From positions 10,816,316-10,880,315 of the forward strand of contig OW203768.1 of assembly GCA_934045905.1 (NCBI GenBank): DNA of 64,000 nt, written 5' to 3'. The translations under genes and the position numbers were made by a program. Below the pieces are notes generated by a model. It saw only the letters and a list, made by a program, of their open reading frames with translations, was not told where the DNA came from and ran no database searches. The stretch's first letter is position 1, and every line of letters starts with the position of its first letter. This document shows, one piece after another, positions 52,741 through 61,143 of the stretch. This stretch comes from Leuctra nigra (taxonomy: Eukaryota > Arthropoda > Insecta > Plecoptera > Leuctridae).

Positions 52741-52948
52741 GTGATCTTGGGAGGAGGGCGACGACACTGGCTGCCCAAGGTCACGAGGGACCCCGAACTC
52801 CCCGGCGAGGAGGGTCGACGCCTCGACGGACGGAACCTCATCGACGACTGGCTGAGGGACAAGAAGCGTCGCGGCGTCAAGGCGCAGTACGTCTGGAGTC
52901 ACTCACAGATGGACGCCGTTGACGTCTCCACCATTGACCATCTCCTAG
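52741..52948 (+). CDS. ALP: Alkaline phosphatase, second visible exon
   Basis: The exon follows the preceding one in phase 0 and gives KNIN|VILGGGRRHWLPKV, then TRDPELPGEEGRRLDGRNLI and ending STIDHLLG, an uninterrupted match to the ALP family pattern of GGGR followed by the RLDGRNL and YVW blocks. The acceptor is CTCTATGTTCAG and the donor is CTAG|GTGAGG at 52949 (phase 1). Its first 57 bases are the 168th copy of the upstream satellite. It departs from the unit with ACTCCCCGG, three codons absent from the units. Position 15 is Thr (ACG) here and Ala in nearly all units. The intron before it is 47,144 bp, more than ten times longer than the others in this gene. Confidence 0.93.
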
Positions 52949-53841
52949 GTGAGGCAAAATGAAACTGATAATAATTCGTTTGGAAAATTATATTTAAATG
53001 GTTAACATATTGTTAAATAAAATGTAGTGATTGTCACAAGAAAGATCGCGCCACTCATTCCAAATAATATTTCCCCTTTATACAGTCGTACTTGGTCGTA
53101 CGTTTGTGATCGCATACCGATTAGAACCCTCAGTTTTCAAATTTCCTCGCTGATTAAATTTCAATAATGCAGTACTATTAATTTTTCTTCTAATGAAATT
53201 AAGTTTGATATTACAAAGCGTGTATCCTTCTTTTTCTATAACAACCCCTCGACATTATTTCTGGTCGACGATTCAATTCTACTTTTCCTACGAAACCGAT
53301 TTTCGTAATTTCGTTAATTTCATTACAGATTTCAGCTTTCATTTTATGCTTCGGAGCTTTCTAAAACGTTAGACGTTAAAGCTTTCTAGTAATGAAAGTT
53401 TTGATCAAACCGAGACTCGAACACGGGACATCTTGGTTTTCCGGTCACGTGTTCAATCAACTGGACTTTTCGGAAAATGGAAAATCCTCTGTAGAATGTA
53501 CAAGTTCTCCTTGAACTAGCTGATTTTGCTGATTTAATTTTCTTTGCATAGGTCTACCTATTTTTATGTAGAAATAAAATCAAATCGATTCCTTGCTATA
53601 CAATACATTTTAAAGTGGTCAATAAAGCCGGAGTTGATTTTTAAACCAAGTAAAGATCACTCGGTCAAAGTAAAAACGGTATTTCAACGAAACGGATTGG
53701 CTGCTGGTCAGTTGGTTTGTTGACAATCAATCCTTGTTATTATCAATTAAATCAGAGCTAATCAGAGTCTAGAGCTAGATGACGCGGTAGCATAGACTTC
53801 ATCCGATGATGCCATCAAATTTTATCACTTATCCGATCCGC
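52949..53841. other. ALP intron, weak tRNA-like remnant
   Basis: AT-rich intron. At 53408-53470 the sequence GAGACTCGAACACGGGAC looks, on the minus strand, like a degraded B-box region (GTTCGAGTCTC) of a tRNA-derived SINE. Nothing else is recognised. Confidence 0.4.
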
Positions 53842-54308
53842 CAGTGTTCGAATTGGGGGGGGGGATGCGGGGGGATGGCATCCCCCCATAACGAATTTAT
53901 GGGCATGACCATCCCCCCATAATGAATTTAGGGACACACCATCCCCCCATTAAACATAATAAATAACTTGCACTGCTAAAGGCGTCAAGGATCATATAGC
54001 AGCTTACAATTAACAAATATGACAATTTATAATTCATTGTTAAAACTACAATACAATAAATAATTTTTAACTATATTGAACTTTGAACTTGTAACAAATT
54101 TACATGGTACAATTGGTAATTATTTACTTTTACCATTTCCGCCTTGCAATTACATTATCTTGCAGCCTCCAAAATCCAAAAGACGCCCAGCGGTGAAAAC
54201 TTGGGGTCCAGCCCCCCCCCCCCCCCCCCCCCCCCCCCCTTAACTGACTGTATCGTTTTACCCACGATACACCATCCCCCCATAACACATTTCCCAATTC
54301 GAACACTG
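53842..54308. mobile_element. hAT-like non-autonomous element with C28 homopolymer
   Basis: The terminal inverted repeats are perfect over 16 bases: CAGTGTTCGAATTGGG at 53842 and CCCAATTCGAACACTG ending at 54308. The CAGTG start is typical of hAT elements. Flanking GATCCGC and GATCCGA form an imperfect 7-base duplication. The interior holds subterminal copies of ACCATCCCCCCATAA and a run of 28 C at 54212-54239. No transposase is present. Confidence 0.75.
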
Positions 54309-54545
54309 GATCCGACCACCAATCACAATCCGTTACTTCGAATGCCTTTTTTACTTTGGCAAAGGGTACATTTCTAATTAGAAAAGTAACGAGAGAAGAC
54401 ACACACAAAAGGCATCTAATCTTGGGACGTATGCCTTTTTAGTATTTTCATATGCCTTCAGAGTTGAGTAAACCCGTTTTGATGAGGTACAAAGGGAAGA
54501 TATTTTAGAGAAATGTTTTTATTAATTTTTGTATTGATTTATTAA
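54309..54545. other. ALP intron between two mobile elements, nothing recognised
   Basis: Short AT-rich spacer with no recognised feature. Confidence 0.5.
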
Positions 54546-54701
54546 GGCCCGGAATAACCAAAGTTAAATTGTGCTGGATTAACTAACTTTTGGATTAAAT
54601 TCAATTGTTTCACTCTTTTTGAGGTATCTGATTGGCTGTGCCGCCAATTTAGTCCAATATTTAGTTAATCCGGCTCAGATTAACTTTGGTTATACTGGCC
54701 C
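54546..54701. mobile_element. Palindromic MITE, family B copy 1
   Basis: About 156 bases that are nearly self-complementary: begins GGCCCGGAATAACCAAAGTT and ends AACTTTGGTTATACTGGCCC, with inner arms AGTTAATCC..GGATTAACT. TAA flanks both sides, consistent with a 3-base PIF/Harbinger-type target duplication. A second copy in the opposite orientation is at 55471. Confidence 0.8.
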
Positions 54702-55470
54702 TAAAACAAATGTGGTGATTGGTGTACCACCAAATAAAAAAATATTTCTCACAAAATACAAAATACCCTTTCTGTACACTTGAATCTCTTTTTGGCCTTT
54801 GTACAAGAGTCCAAGAAAGGGTATGAACTTCTGATTTCTACCTTAAATGTTGAAGATGCTGGTATATTCCAAGATATTGAACCTTTTTGTGTGGATTTTG
54901 TTCCCCATCTCTCGAGGTGCTTACAGATTTATTAATAATTATTCACACAACCAGAACAGAACACAGAACAAAGTGAAAGGTTTAATTATCTCTTCTTGAA
55001 ATCTGTCTAGGTAACTCAAAACGAAAGCGTAAAATAAGTAATATTTCTTAAGCCGGCTCGTGTTCTATAAGCTTTTGAAAGCAATAACTTGGTAATGCAA
55101 CGTTGACAGATTTCTCCGACAAATATTCCACAAGTCCTGGATTAATATTCTGACAGAGACTTTCCACGGTTCACCACTTTAAAAAAATTTGGAATTCACA
55201 ATCTGAATTTTATTTTTTATTATCTTATGAATTATGCACGTGATTTTAAGTTTGGAGTTTCATCCAACTTGTATGCTGTTGATGTTTAATAATCAGTGGA
55301 AAACTTTCCTCAAGTTCCATCTTTCACTGACTTTTTTTAATACATTTCTGTCATATTTGAGCCCATCATAAGCCAAACTAGTCAACAGCTCAAAATGTCT
55401 GTTGTGTAAAATAATCTATAAGTTGTGGAAATATTCTGATTAAACTTTTGTTAATTTAATTGTCACTTCA
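54702..55470. other. ALP intron between the two family B MITEs, nothing recognised
   Basis: AT-rich spacer of 769 bases lying between inverted MITE copies. No coding or RNA signal. Confidence 0.5.
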
Positions 55471-55625
55471 GGGCCGGTATTACCAAAGTTAATCTGAGCC
55501 GGATTAACTAAATATTGGACTAAATTGGCGGCATAGCCAATCAGATACCTCAAATTGATTGAAACAGTTGAATTTAATCCAAAAGTTAGTTAATCCAGCA
55601 AATTTAACTTTGGTAATACCGGGCC
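55471..55625. mobile_element. Palindromic MITE, family B copy 2 (inverted)
   Basis: Begins GGGCCGGTATTACCAAAGTT and ends AACTTTGGTAATACCGGGCC. Internal sequence is the reverse complement of copy 1 (for example GGCGGCATAGCCAATCAGATACC against GGTATCTGATTGGCTGTGCC-type sequence, each only partly identical). TCA flanks both sides. Non-coding. Confidence 0.8.
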
Positions 55626-56300
55626 TCATTAACATTTTAAATAATATCTTTGTAATTCTCTGTAATTAATTTTAATAACGACTATTATATAACTACCTAC
55701 ATTTTTGACGGACTCCGTCACGTTAAATTTGTTTGTGTTATAAAATAATATCATGCATTTTGTTTTGCTGTTGAAAAGGCCAACCAAAATGTAATGTGGC
55801 ATGACAAACAAAAAATTGAATTAAAATGTTATTTTATTTTGTGGAAATATGATGAAGTAGTTGCGAGTTTAATTGCTATGCCTAAAGGAATCTATGTTAC
55901 AATTGAATCTCTCTTTTACCCTGTAAGTTGTTTCTATCACGGCAATGTGTTCTGAAACAACTAGCGCTATCTGTGTTCTTTACAGAGGAAGCGGAAGGAA
56001 ATTCATCTCAGTAGCAAGAAAAATATCTACCTTGTCACATCAACCTGACTGGAAACAATGAATTCATATAAATATTTTATGAGACTTGTGTTTGCTTGAA
56101 ACATAATATCTGACTGAATTCGTTTTCAAGAAATCAATTGAAAAACTTGGCTGATCAAATATTCATTTGTTCTGGGAACGATATTGGACTCACATTCAAC
56201 TCTGATATCAAATACAACCCTTAAACATGTTAATATGAACCCTACGATGTGTTTTAACAATATTTCAGAATGGAACTAAAAAAATTGAATTTTGAATTCA
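55626..56300. other. ALP intron, nothing recognised
   Basis: AT-rich sequence with only short open frames. Confidence 0.5.
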
Positions 56301-56435
56301 GCCCGGAGGCGTATTCTAGAACGTTTTCCCAATTCCATTCTGATGGAATCCGGTCACGGCAATAAGGATTAACATTGCATGGAATCGAATTCCATCAGAA
56401 TTTGAAATTTAAAAGCTCTAGAATAGGGCCCCTGA
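56301..56435. mobile_element. Palindromic MITE, family C
   Basis: The left end GGCGTATTCTAGAACGTTTT faces a right end AAAAGCTCTAGAATAGGGCC, its imperfect inverse. Inner arms ATTCTGATGGAATC and GATTCGATTCCATCAGAAT are also inverted. About 135 bases in total, non-coding, a typical fold-back MITE. Confidence 0.7.
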
Positions 56436-56560
56436 GCTTAAAGCTTCACAAAGCAACGGTGAAAAGAGCAGTTTCTTAGTAATCTCAATTCACTCTTTAA
56501 TTGTGTACTTTTGTCGGTGGTATGTTGCTTGTATGGTTGATCGTACATTTTAAAATAGTG

Positions 56561-56790
56561 TTTACGTCGCACTGTCTGCAACTACGCAAATAGCGGTGTA
56601 TACATGGATGAGATAATGAAGAAGAAGAGGTAATGACTAATTCACTGTCATTATGTGGAGTGCGAAGGGGTCGTGACCTATTTGTAGCAGCATTTTGCCT
56701 CGCACTGAGGAAAAGTACGAAAAAACTAAGTCTCTAATGAGTCGAGCTTTCGGAGTGCACGTGCAGACCACTTGCAGAGCTTTAGTGATA
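56561..56790 (-). mobile_element. Decayed copy of the window's SINE
   Basis: Retains TTTACGTCGCACTGTCTGCA (the inverse of the SINE tail), GGTCGTGACCTATTTGTAG, GCATTTTGCCTCGCACTGAGG and AAGTACGAAAAAACTAAG from the SINE body. The tRNA head is not recognisable. Confidence 0.6.
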
Positions 56791-57135
56791 TTAATGATAA
56801 AACGCTCAGAACGAGCATTCAAAATGCATGAACATAATTGTAGGCACTGCTTGAATAAGTGTGTTCTACACCTAAAATACCTGTCATGGATATTTCTGCC
56901 AGATTATCCATCAGTAAAGTGGAGTGCTATTAATCAAATTTCTGGCGAAACCAAGAGACCGATCTTGCTAGAAATCAATTTGCAGTTCAACAGAATAGTA
57001 ACGAAACTTTTGTGATAAAATAATTTGATTCGTTATTTATAGTTTGATATTGTGCGAACATAAAACAGAGAATGTGTCGAATGTTTTTGAAGTGTTCATG
57101 TAGTGACTCCTGTTGATCCTGTTCTCCTGTTCCAG

Positions 57136-57276
57136 GATTGTTCTCCTACTCACACATGGACTTCGAGGCTGACAGAGACAACAGTCTGGAGGGAGATCCG
57201 TCCTTGTCCGACATGACGAGGACGGCGATCCGCATGCTGCATCGCAACCCGCGTGGCTTCTTCCTCTTCGTAGAGG
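57136..57276 (+). CDS. ALP: Alkaline phosphatase, third visible exon
   Basis: Enters in phase 1 after TGTTCCAG (57128-57135), completing the Gly of HLLG, and reads LFSYSHMDFEADRD, then NSLEGDPSLSDMTRTAIRML and HRNPRGFFLFVEG. The SL.DMT..AI..L pattern and FFLFVEG are diagnostic of the family. The Glu of VEG is the zinc/magnesium ligand equivalent to Glu311 in the human placental enzyme. The donor is GAGG|GTGAGT at 57277 (phase 1). The 4.2-kb intron before it carries most of the MITEs in the 3' half of the gene. Confidence 0.93.
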
Positions 57277-57928
57277 GTGAGTCTAGCGGGGCTCGAACAC
57301 GCCGGGCGAGCGAGCGCACAACCGAGCTAACTGGCAAATGAAGGATGCAGGGAAAGAACGCTATGAGTCCATTTAAAAAAAAGTTTAAGGTGTAATCTTG
57401 CAGTGATTTTTACGAGCTTTCAGAATATACCCTCGGTTTCTAGAAAATATAGCCACAAAGTCTTGAAAAAACGCTGTTGAAATATCGATTTGTATGGATG
57501 ATAGATACAAGTTTTAACATAAAACCTCGTTTATCTCAGATTCTTTCCCTGTACCCTTCAAATATTTCCCGCGGCAATCCTTTTTCTTGACGACAGGAAG
57601 TTATAAAGACCTGCAGCGTCTTAGAACCTTGGTATTACTCTTAAAACGTTAATTAATGTTTATTTTCATCAGAATTAACTTTTATACATAAACATATTTG
57701 CTTTTGTTCAATCCCTAAAGAAAGTAAACGTTTGTCGTCTTTAATATTAGTTAGCCTGCAGTGTAAAACATTTTTAAAAATAAAATAACCTCTAAAATGA
57801 TTTAAATTTGCATCTGTATCGAAAAAATGTGGTAACAGTTTAGAAACATTGTGTCTTAGTGGATATATCTGCTAGTACCTACATACAGGTGCGTTAAAAG
57901 TGTTCTAATGTTTGATTGTGTTGTATAG
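57277..57928. other. ALP intron with a tRNA-like fragment next to the donor
   Basis: From 57285 to 57338 the minus strand reads GCCAGTTAGCTCGGTTGTG, followed closely by GTGTTCGAGCCCCGC. These are A-box-like and B-box-like sequences, but only about 18 bases apart, too close for a real tRNA. It is probably an internally deleted SINE head, starting under 10 bases from the splice donor. The rest is AT-rich with no feature. Confidence 0.45.
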
Positions 57929-58123
57929 GCGGGCGCATTGACCACGCGCACCACTACAACAACGCATATCGTGCCCTGGACGAAACCCTGGCTCTGGAGG
58001 AAGCGGTGTTGGCAGCACTGGCCATGGTGGACCTCGCGGACACGTTGGTAGTCCTGACGGCCGATCACTCACACGTGCTGACCTTGGGAGGTTTGGCAAC
58101 GCCGCGCGGGAATCCCATACTAG
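57929..58123 (+). CDS. ALP: Alkaline phosphatase, fourth visible exon (metal-site core)
   Basis: Enters in phase 1 (acceptor TTGTATAG, 57921-57928) and reads GRIDHAHHYNNAYRALDETL, later DTLVVLTADHSHVLTLGGL and RGNPILG. GRIDHAHH supplies the Asp and His equivalent to Asp316 and His320. TADHSH supplies Asp357, His358 and His360 (human placental numbering). Together with Glu311 in the previous exon these build the two-zinc site, so the visible part is catalytically intact. The donor is CTAG|GTGAGC at 58124 (phase 1). Confidence 0.95.
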
Positions 58124-59871
58124 GTGAGCAGCCATCTTGACGGTCGGGGTGATCTGTTAGGTTCTCTCTTGGTTGAATCCGAAATTTTAATCCCTAATTT
58201 TATCAATAACATGAATTCGTACTTTAATTTAATTGCATGAATATCTTATAATATACCATGATTTAGAAGACACAAATTACTTAAAACCAAATTTTCAATT
58301 TTTTCAACTATATCCCTGTTTCAATAATAAGTGTTTTTTCCACACTAGGGCCGAGGACTCCATGGAATCGACTGATTACACCGTACATTTCCTCCTCGTC
58401 ATCCCTCCCTTCTTCGTACACTTCCATCTGTGTTCCATCTGTGCAAGTTCTGAATTAATTAATATAATAAATTAATAATAAGTCATTAGAGAAAACGTAT
58501 ACTAGGTATACAACTGACATTGTATCACGGAAGGTGTGGTAAATTAACCTCCTTACATAATATGAATTTGAATACATTGAAGATTAGAAAACATCAAATT
58601 CAATCCAATAAAAAGAAAACAAGAAGAAACTGCTCTTCTTTACAAATTCAAGGGGGCTTAATAAATATTGTTAATTGCACAAACTTTGCACTTTTCTCTC
58701 TGGAACTCCCGCGGCAACAAAAGCAAAGTTTAAAATGATAAGTTGGTCCAGCGAAGCGCAGCGTGGAGTCTTGATTTACGAGTTGCACCGTGGCTATAGC
58801 GTGGAGTACAGAGTCATGTAGCACAGATTTGCACCGTGGATTTATAGAGGCTGGTCTGGACCACGGGATGGGGATAGTAGACGGTCAAAAGACTAACACG
58901 ATGGCTTCAGATGTTCATGAGAGTAAAAGTGTTCTCAACTAGGATCTCGTACAAATTACATTTCAAAATAATTGCGTTAGTGATAGTTTAGATTTTGCTA
59001 AATACAGATGTGGTATTATTTTTCTTGTGAGTTGAATAGTTTTCAAGTGACTAATTAATGAACAAAATTTGATAGATTTCTTCTAATTTAAAACAGGAAA
59101 ATTGGATATGACATCACAATTTGCTAATTGCCAATGCAACAAATTGTATTCCCCATGGTAACACATTGTTGGAGACTTGGATATGACATCACAGTTCTTA
59201 TTCTTGTATCATGTGTTTTTTGCCAAAATGTTCCACGGCATTTGAATTTGATTTGTATGAAGGATAATTTACATTCCTGACTCATCAGCTGCAATTCTTC
59301 TCTAACTCTGATCATCGAATTATTGTTGAAAAGCAGAAAGATTTACTTCGATATAACTCAGTTGATTTGCAACTGATCACCAAGTCAACGACCACATTTT
59401 ATTGGTATGATATTATACTTCTACGTTGCCATTTCCTTCTTGAATTTGTTAAAAAGCAACGAAAACCAACTCATCTTTGCTTAGCATGATAGAAGTCAGT
59501 TTCAGCCAATTCCGCAGAATATTCAGTCAAGATAGAGGTTTCGCTGAAGTTATACTTCCTTAATTATCATTTGTTGATTTAAAATCAACAACGCCAATTC
59601 GTAACGTAAATGCTGAAAGACTAAATTAAAATATGGCGTGCAAAAAAATGCATCTGACACAGCAATTTAATTCCGAGATTGAGGTTAATTATTAATGAAG
59701 GTACAAATAAAATGCTCTGGATTTCTTAAAAGACAAGTATAAATATTAGAATCAACTATTTGTTTAGCTTCTAACATACCTAGGAAAAGAGATCTCGACG
59801 AGTTGGTAATCTGATCGTCTCCGAAAGATATTGTGGATGCCAGAAGATGATATTGATTATATAATTTTAAG
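58124..59871. other. ALP intron, nothing firm
   Basis: AT-rich. GATATGACATCACA occurs twice (about 59106 and 59180), and a GGTCCAG..CTGGACC pair spans about 58745-58862, possibly a degraded MITE. No coding signal. Confidence 0.45.
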
Positions 59872-60007
59872 GGTCAATCTTTCAATACTCTGCTAACTTT
59901 TAAACAAATGATTAGGACTGTATTGTCATGGCAACGACCCATGACATTCCTAGAATATCTGTGTTAACTTAATTACTGGTTTTAGCAGAGTGTTGAAAGA
60001 CTGGACC
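59872..60007. mobile_element. Palindromic MITE, family D
   Basis: Terminal inverted repeats GGTCAATCTTTCAATACTCT and its near inverse ending GTTGAAAGACTGGACC, extended inside by GCTAA..TTAGC. TAAG flanks both sides as a probable target duplication. About 136 bases, non-coding. It lies about 155 bases upstream of the duplicated acceptor copies of the last exon. Confidence 0.75.
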
Positions 60008-60160
60008 TAAGCGTAAAATGAGAGTGAATTTTGCCTTAAATGTTACAATGAGTTCAAAATGTACGGCTCAATGGTATGCTTTCCATCAATCAGGAAAGCT
60101 ATACCCTGGAATTGAACCGATGTCTCCGGACTGCAAGAGTTGTTTATAACATGTGTCACA

Positions 60161-60372
60161 ATAAACAGCACCCTCTGTCCACAGGCGTGGACACCAAGAT
60201 CTCCAACGTCGACGGCCTCCCCTACGGCACGTTCCCGTCGTACCTCCTCCTATTAATCAACACCCTCTGTCCACAGGCGTAGATACCAAGACCTCCGTCG
60301 TCGACGGCCTCCCCTACGGCACGTTCCCGTCGCTTACACCTCCTCCTAATAATCAACACTCTCTACCCACAG
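60161..60372 (+). repeat. Two extra tandem copies of the last exon's splice acceptor and exon head
   Basis: The acceptor region (ACCCTCTGTCCACAG type) plus exon start GGCGTNGACACCAAG..GTCGACGGCCTCCCCTAC occurs three times. Acceptors end at 60184, 60276 and 60372, giving periods of 92 and 96 bp. Copies 1 and 2 share a distal part (GGCACGTTCCCGTCG, then a CTCCTCCTA tail) not found in the real exon. From copy 1 the ALP frame hits TAG at 60280-60282. From copy 2 it is open for 32 codons and runs in frame into the real exon. Confidence 0.95.
60277..60372 (+). other. Possible in-frame 5' extension of the last ALP exon (alternative acceptor)
   Basis: Use of the copy-2 acceptor (TGTCCACAG, ending 60276) would add 96 nt to the last exon. 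The added residues begin VDTKTSVVDGLPYGTFPS and then LTPPPNNQHSLPTG before the constitutive GVDTKTSDVDGLPY, so the product would repeat this block twice and gain a Pro/Asn-rich linker. Phase is preserved (phase-1 entry for both acceptors). Whether it is used cannot be told from sequence. The copy-2 pyrimidine tract is at least as good as the downstream one. Confidence 0.45.
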
Positions 60373-60869
60373 GCGTCGACACCAAGACCTCCGACGTCGA
60401 CGGCCTCCCCTACTCGACGCTCCTCTACGGCAACGGTCCCGGCTACAGCGAGCCCCGCGCCGTCCCGAGCAACACCACCTCCATGGAGCGCAACTCCGCC
60501 CACGGGTCCGCCGTCCCTCGCCAGTGGGCGACGCACGGCGGCGAAGACGTCCCGGTCTTCGCGCAAGGCCCTCTGGCGACGACCCTCTTCTCGGGGACCG
60601 TCGACCAGAGCTACCTCCCGCACGCGATCGCCTACGCCGCGTGTCTCGGCGAGCACAGTGTGCGGTGCAACGGGAGCGACGCCTATAACTACACGACGAC
60701 GACGCCGGCGTGTAGTGCGACGCCGGAAGCGAACAGCGTCGGGGGCGTCGCGGTGATTGCGAGTAGTGTGATGTCGGATGATAGTGCGCCGGTGAAGAAC
60801 AGGGCGAGTGTCGGTGTGACGTGGTGTACACTGGTGGTGATGATCGTCGTGGTAGGAGGCGTCACTTAA
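60373..60869 (+). CDS. ALP: Alkaline phosphatase, last coding exon with GPI-type tail
   Basis: Enters in phase 1 and reads GVDTKTSDVDGLPYSTLLYG, then NGPGY, PRQWATHGGEDVPVFAQGPL, SYLPHAIAYAACLG, and ends TAA at 60867-60869. The His of THGGED is the last zinc ligand (His432 equivalent). NGPGY and VFAQGP are family blocks, and the AACLG..RC pair could form the conserved C-terminal disulfide. The last 20 or so residues (VTWCTLVVMIVVVGG) are hydrophobic after a small-residue region, as expected for a GPI-attachment signal, so the enzyme is probably anchored to the outer membrane face. The exon is very GC-rich, producing long but meaningless open frames on the opposite strand. Confidence 0.94.
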
Positions 60870-61143
60870 TAGATGAGTGGGTGTGGATGGTAGCGGGCTG
60901 TGACTGGGACTCCTTGCCAAACTTATGTCGAGTTGAGCTTAATACATTTGCATCAATCGTCTGATAACTTTCGACAGGGCCTGTTTTGTCTAAGTTATAG
61001 TTTTGTAATTTTCAGTTTCTTTAATGTTAATTTCAGCAAACTTCATAAAATGCCATTAAAAACATTGTATTCGTATGCTTCTTCTTTTTTAAGAATAACG
61101 TTTTTAGAAACAATATTGCCCGATTTACAGAAATACAAATAAA
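60870..61143 (+). terminator. ALP 3' UTR with candidate poly(A) signals
   Basis: AT-rich sequence directly after the stop codon. The first AATAAA is at 61138-61143, about 270 bases downstream of the stop, and another is at 61199-61204. Either could define the transcript end. Confidence 0.5.

Noticed and set aside
36037..52902. Dozens of overlapping minus-strand open frames of 76-121 codons recurring through the array.
   Set aside because: They are the reverse complement of the 100-bp unit read in rotating frames. All are near-identical, end at the same unit position and mirror the + strand ALP exon head.
57285..57338. A genuine tRNA gene on the minus strand.
   Set aside because: A-box-like and B-box-like motifs are too close together (about 18 bases) for a tRNA body.
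60346..60920. Minus-strand open frames of 161 and 185 codons.
   Set aside because: They are antisense to the GC-rich last ALP exon, are extremely Arg/His-rich, and lack any domain.
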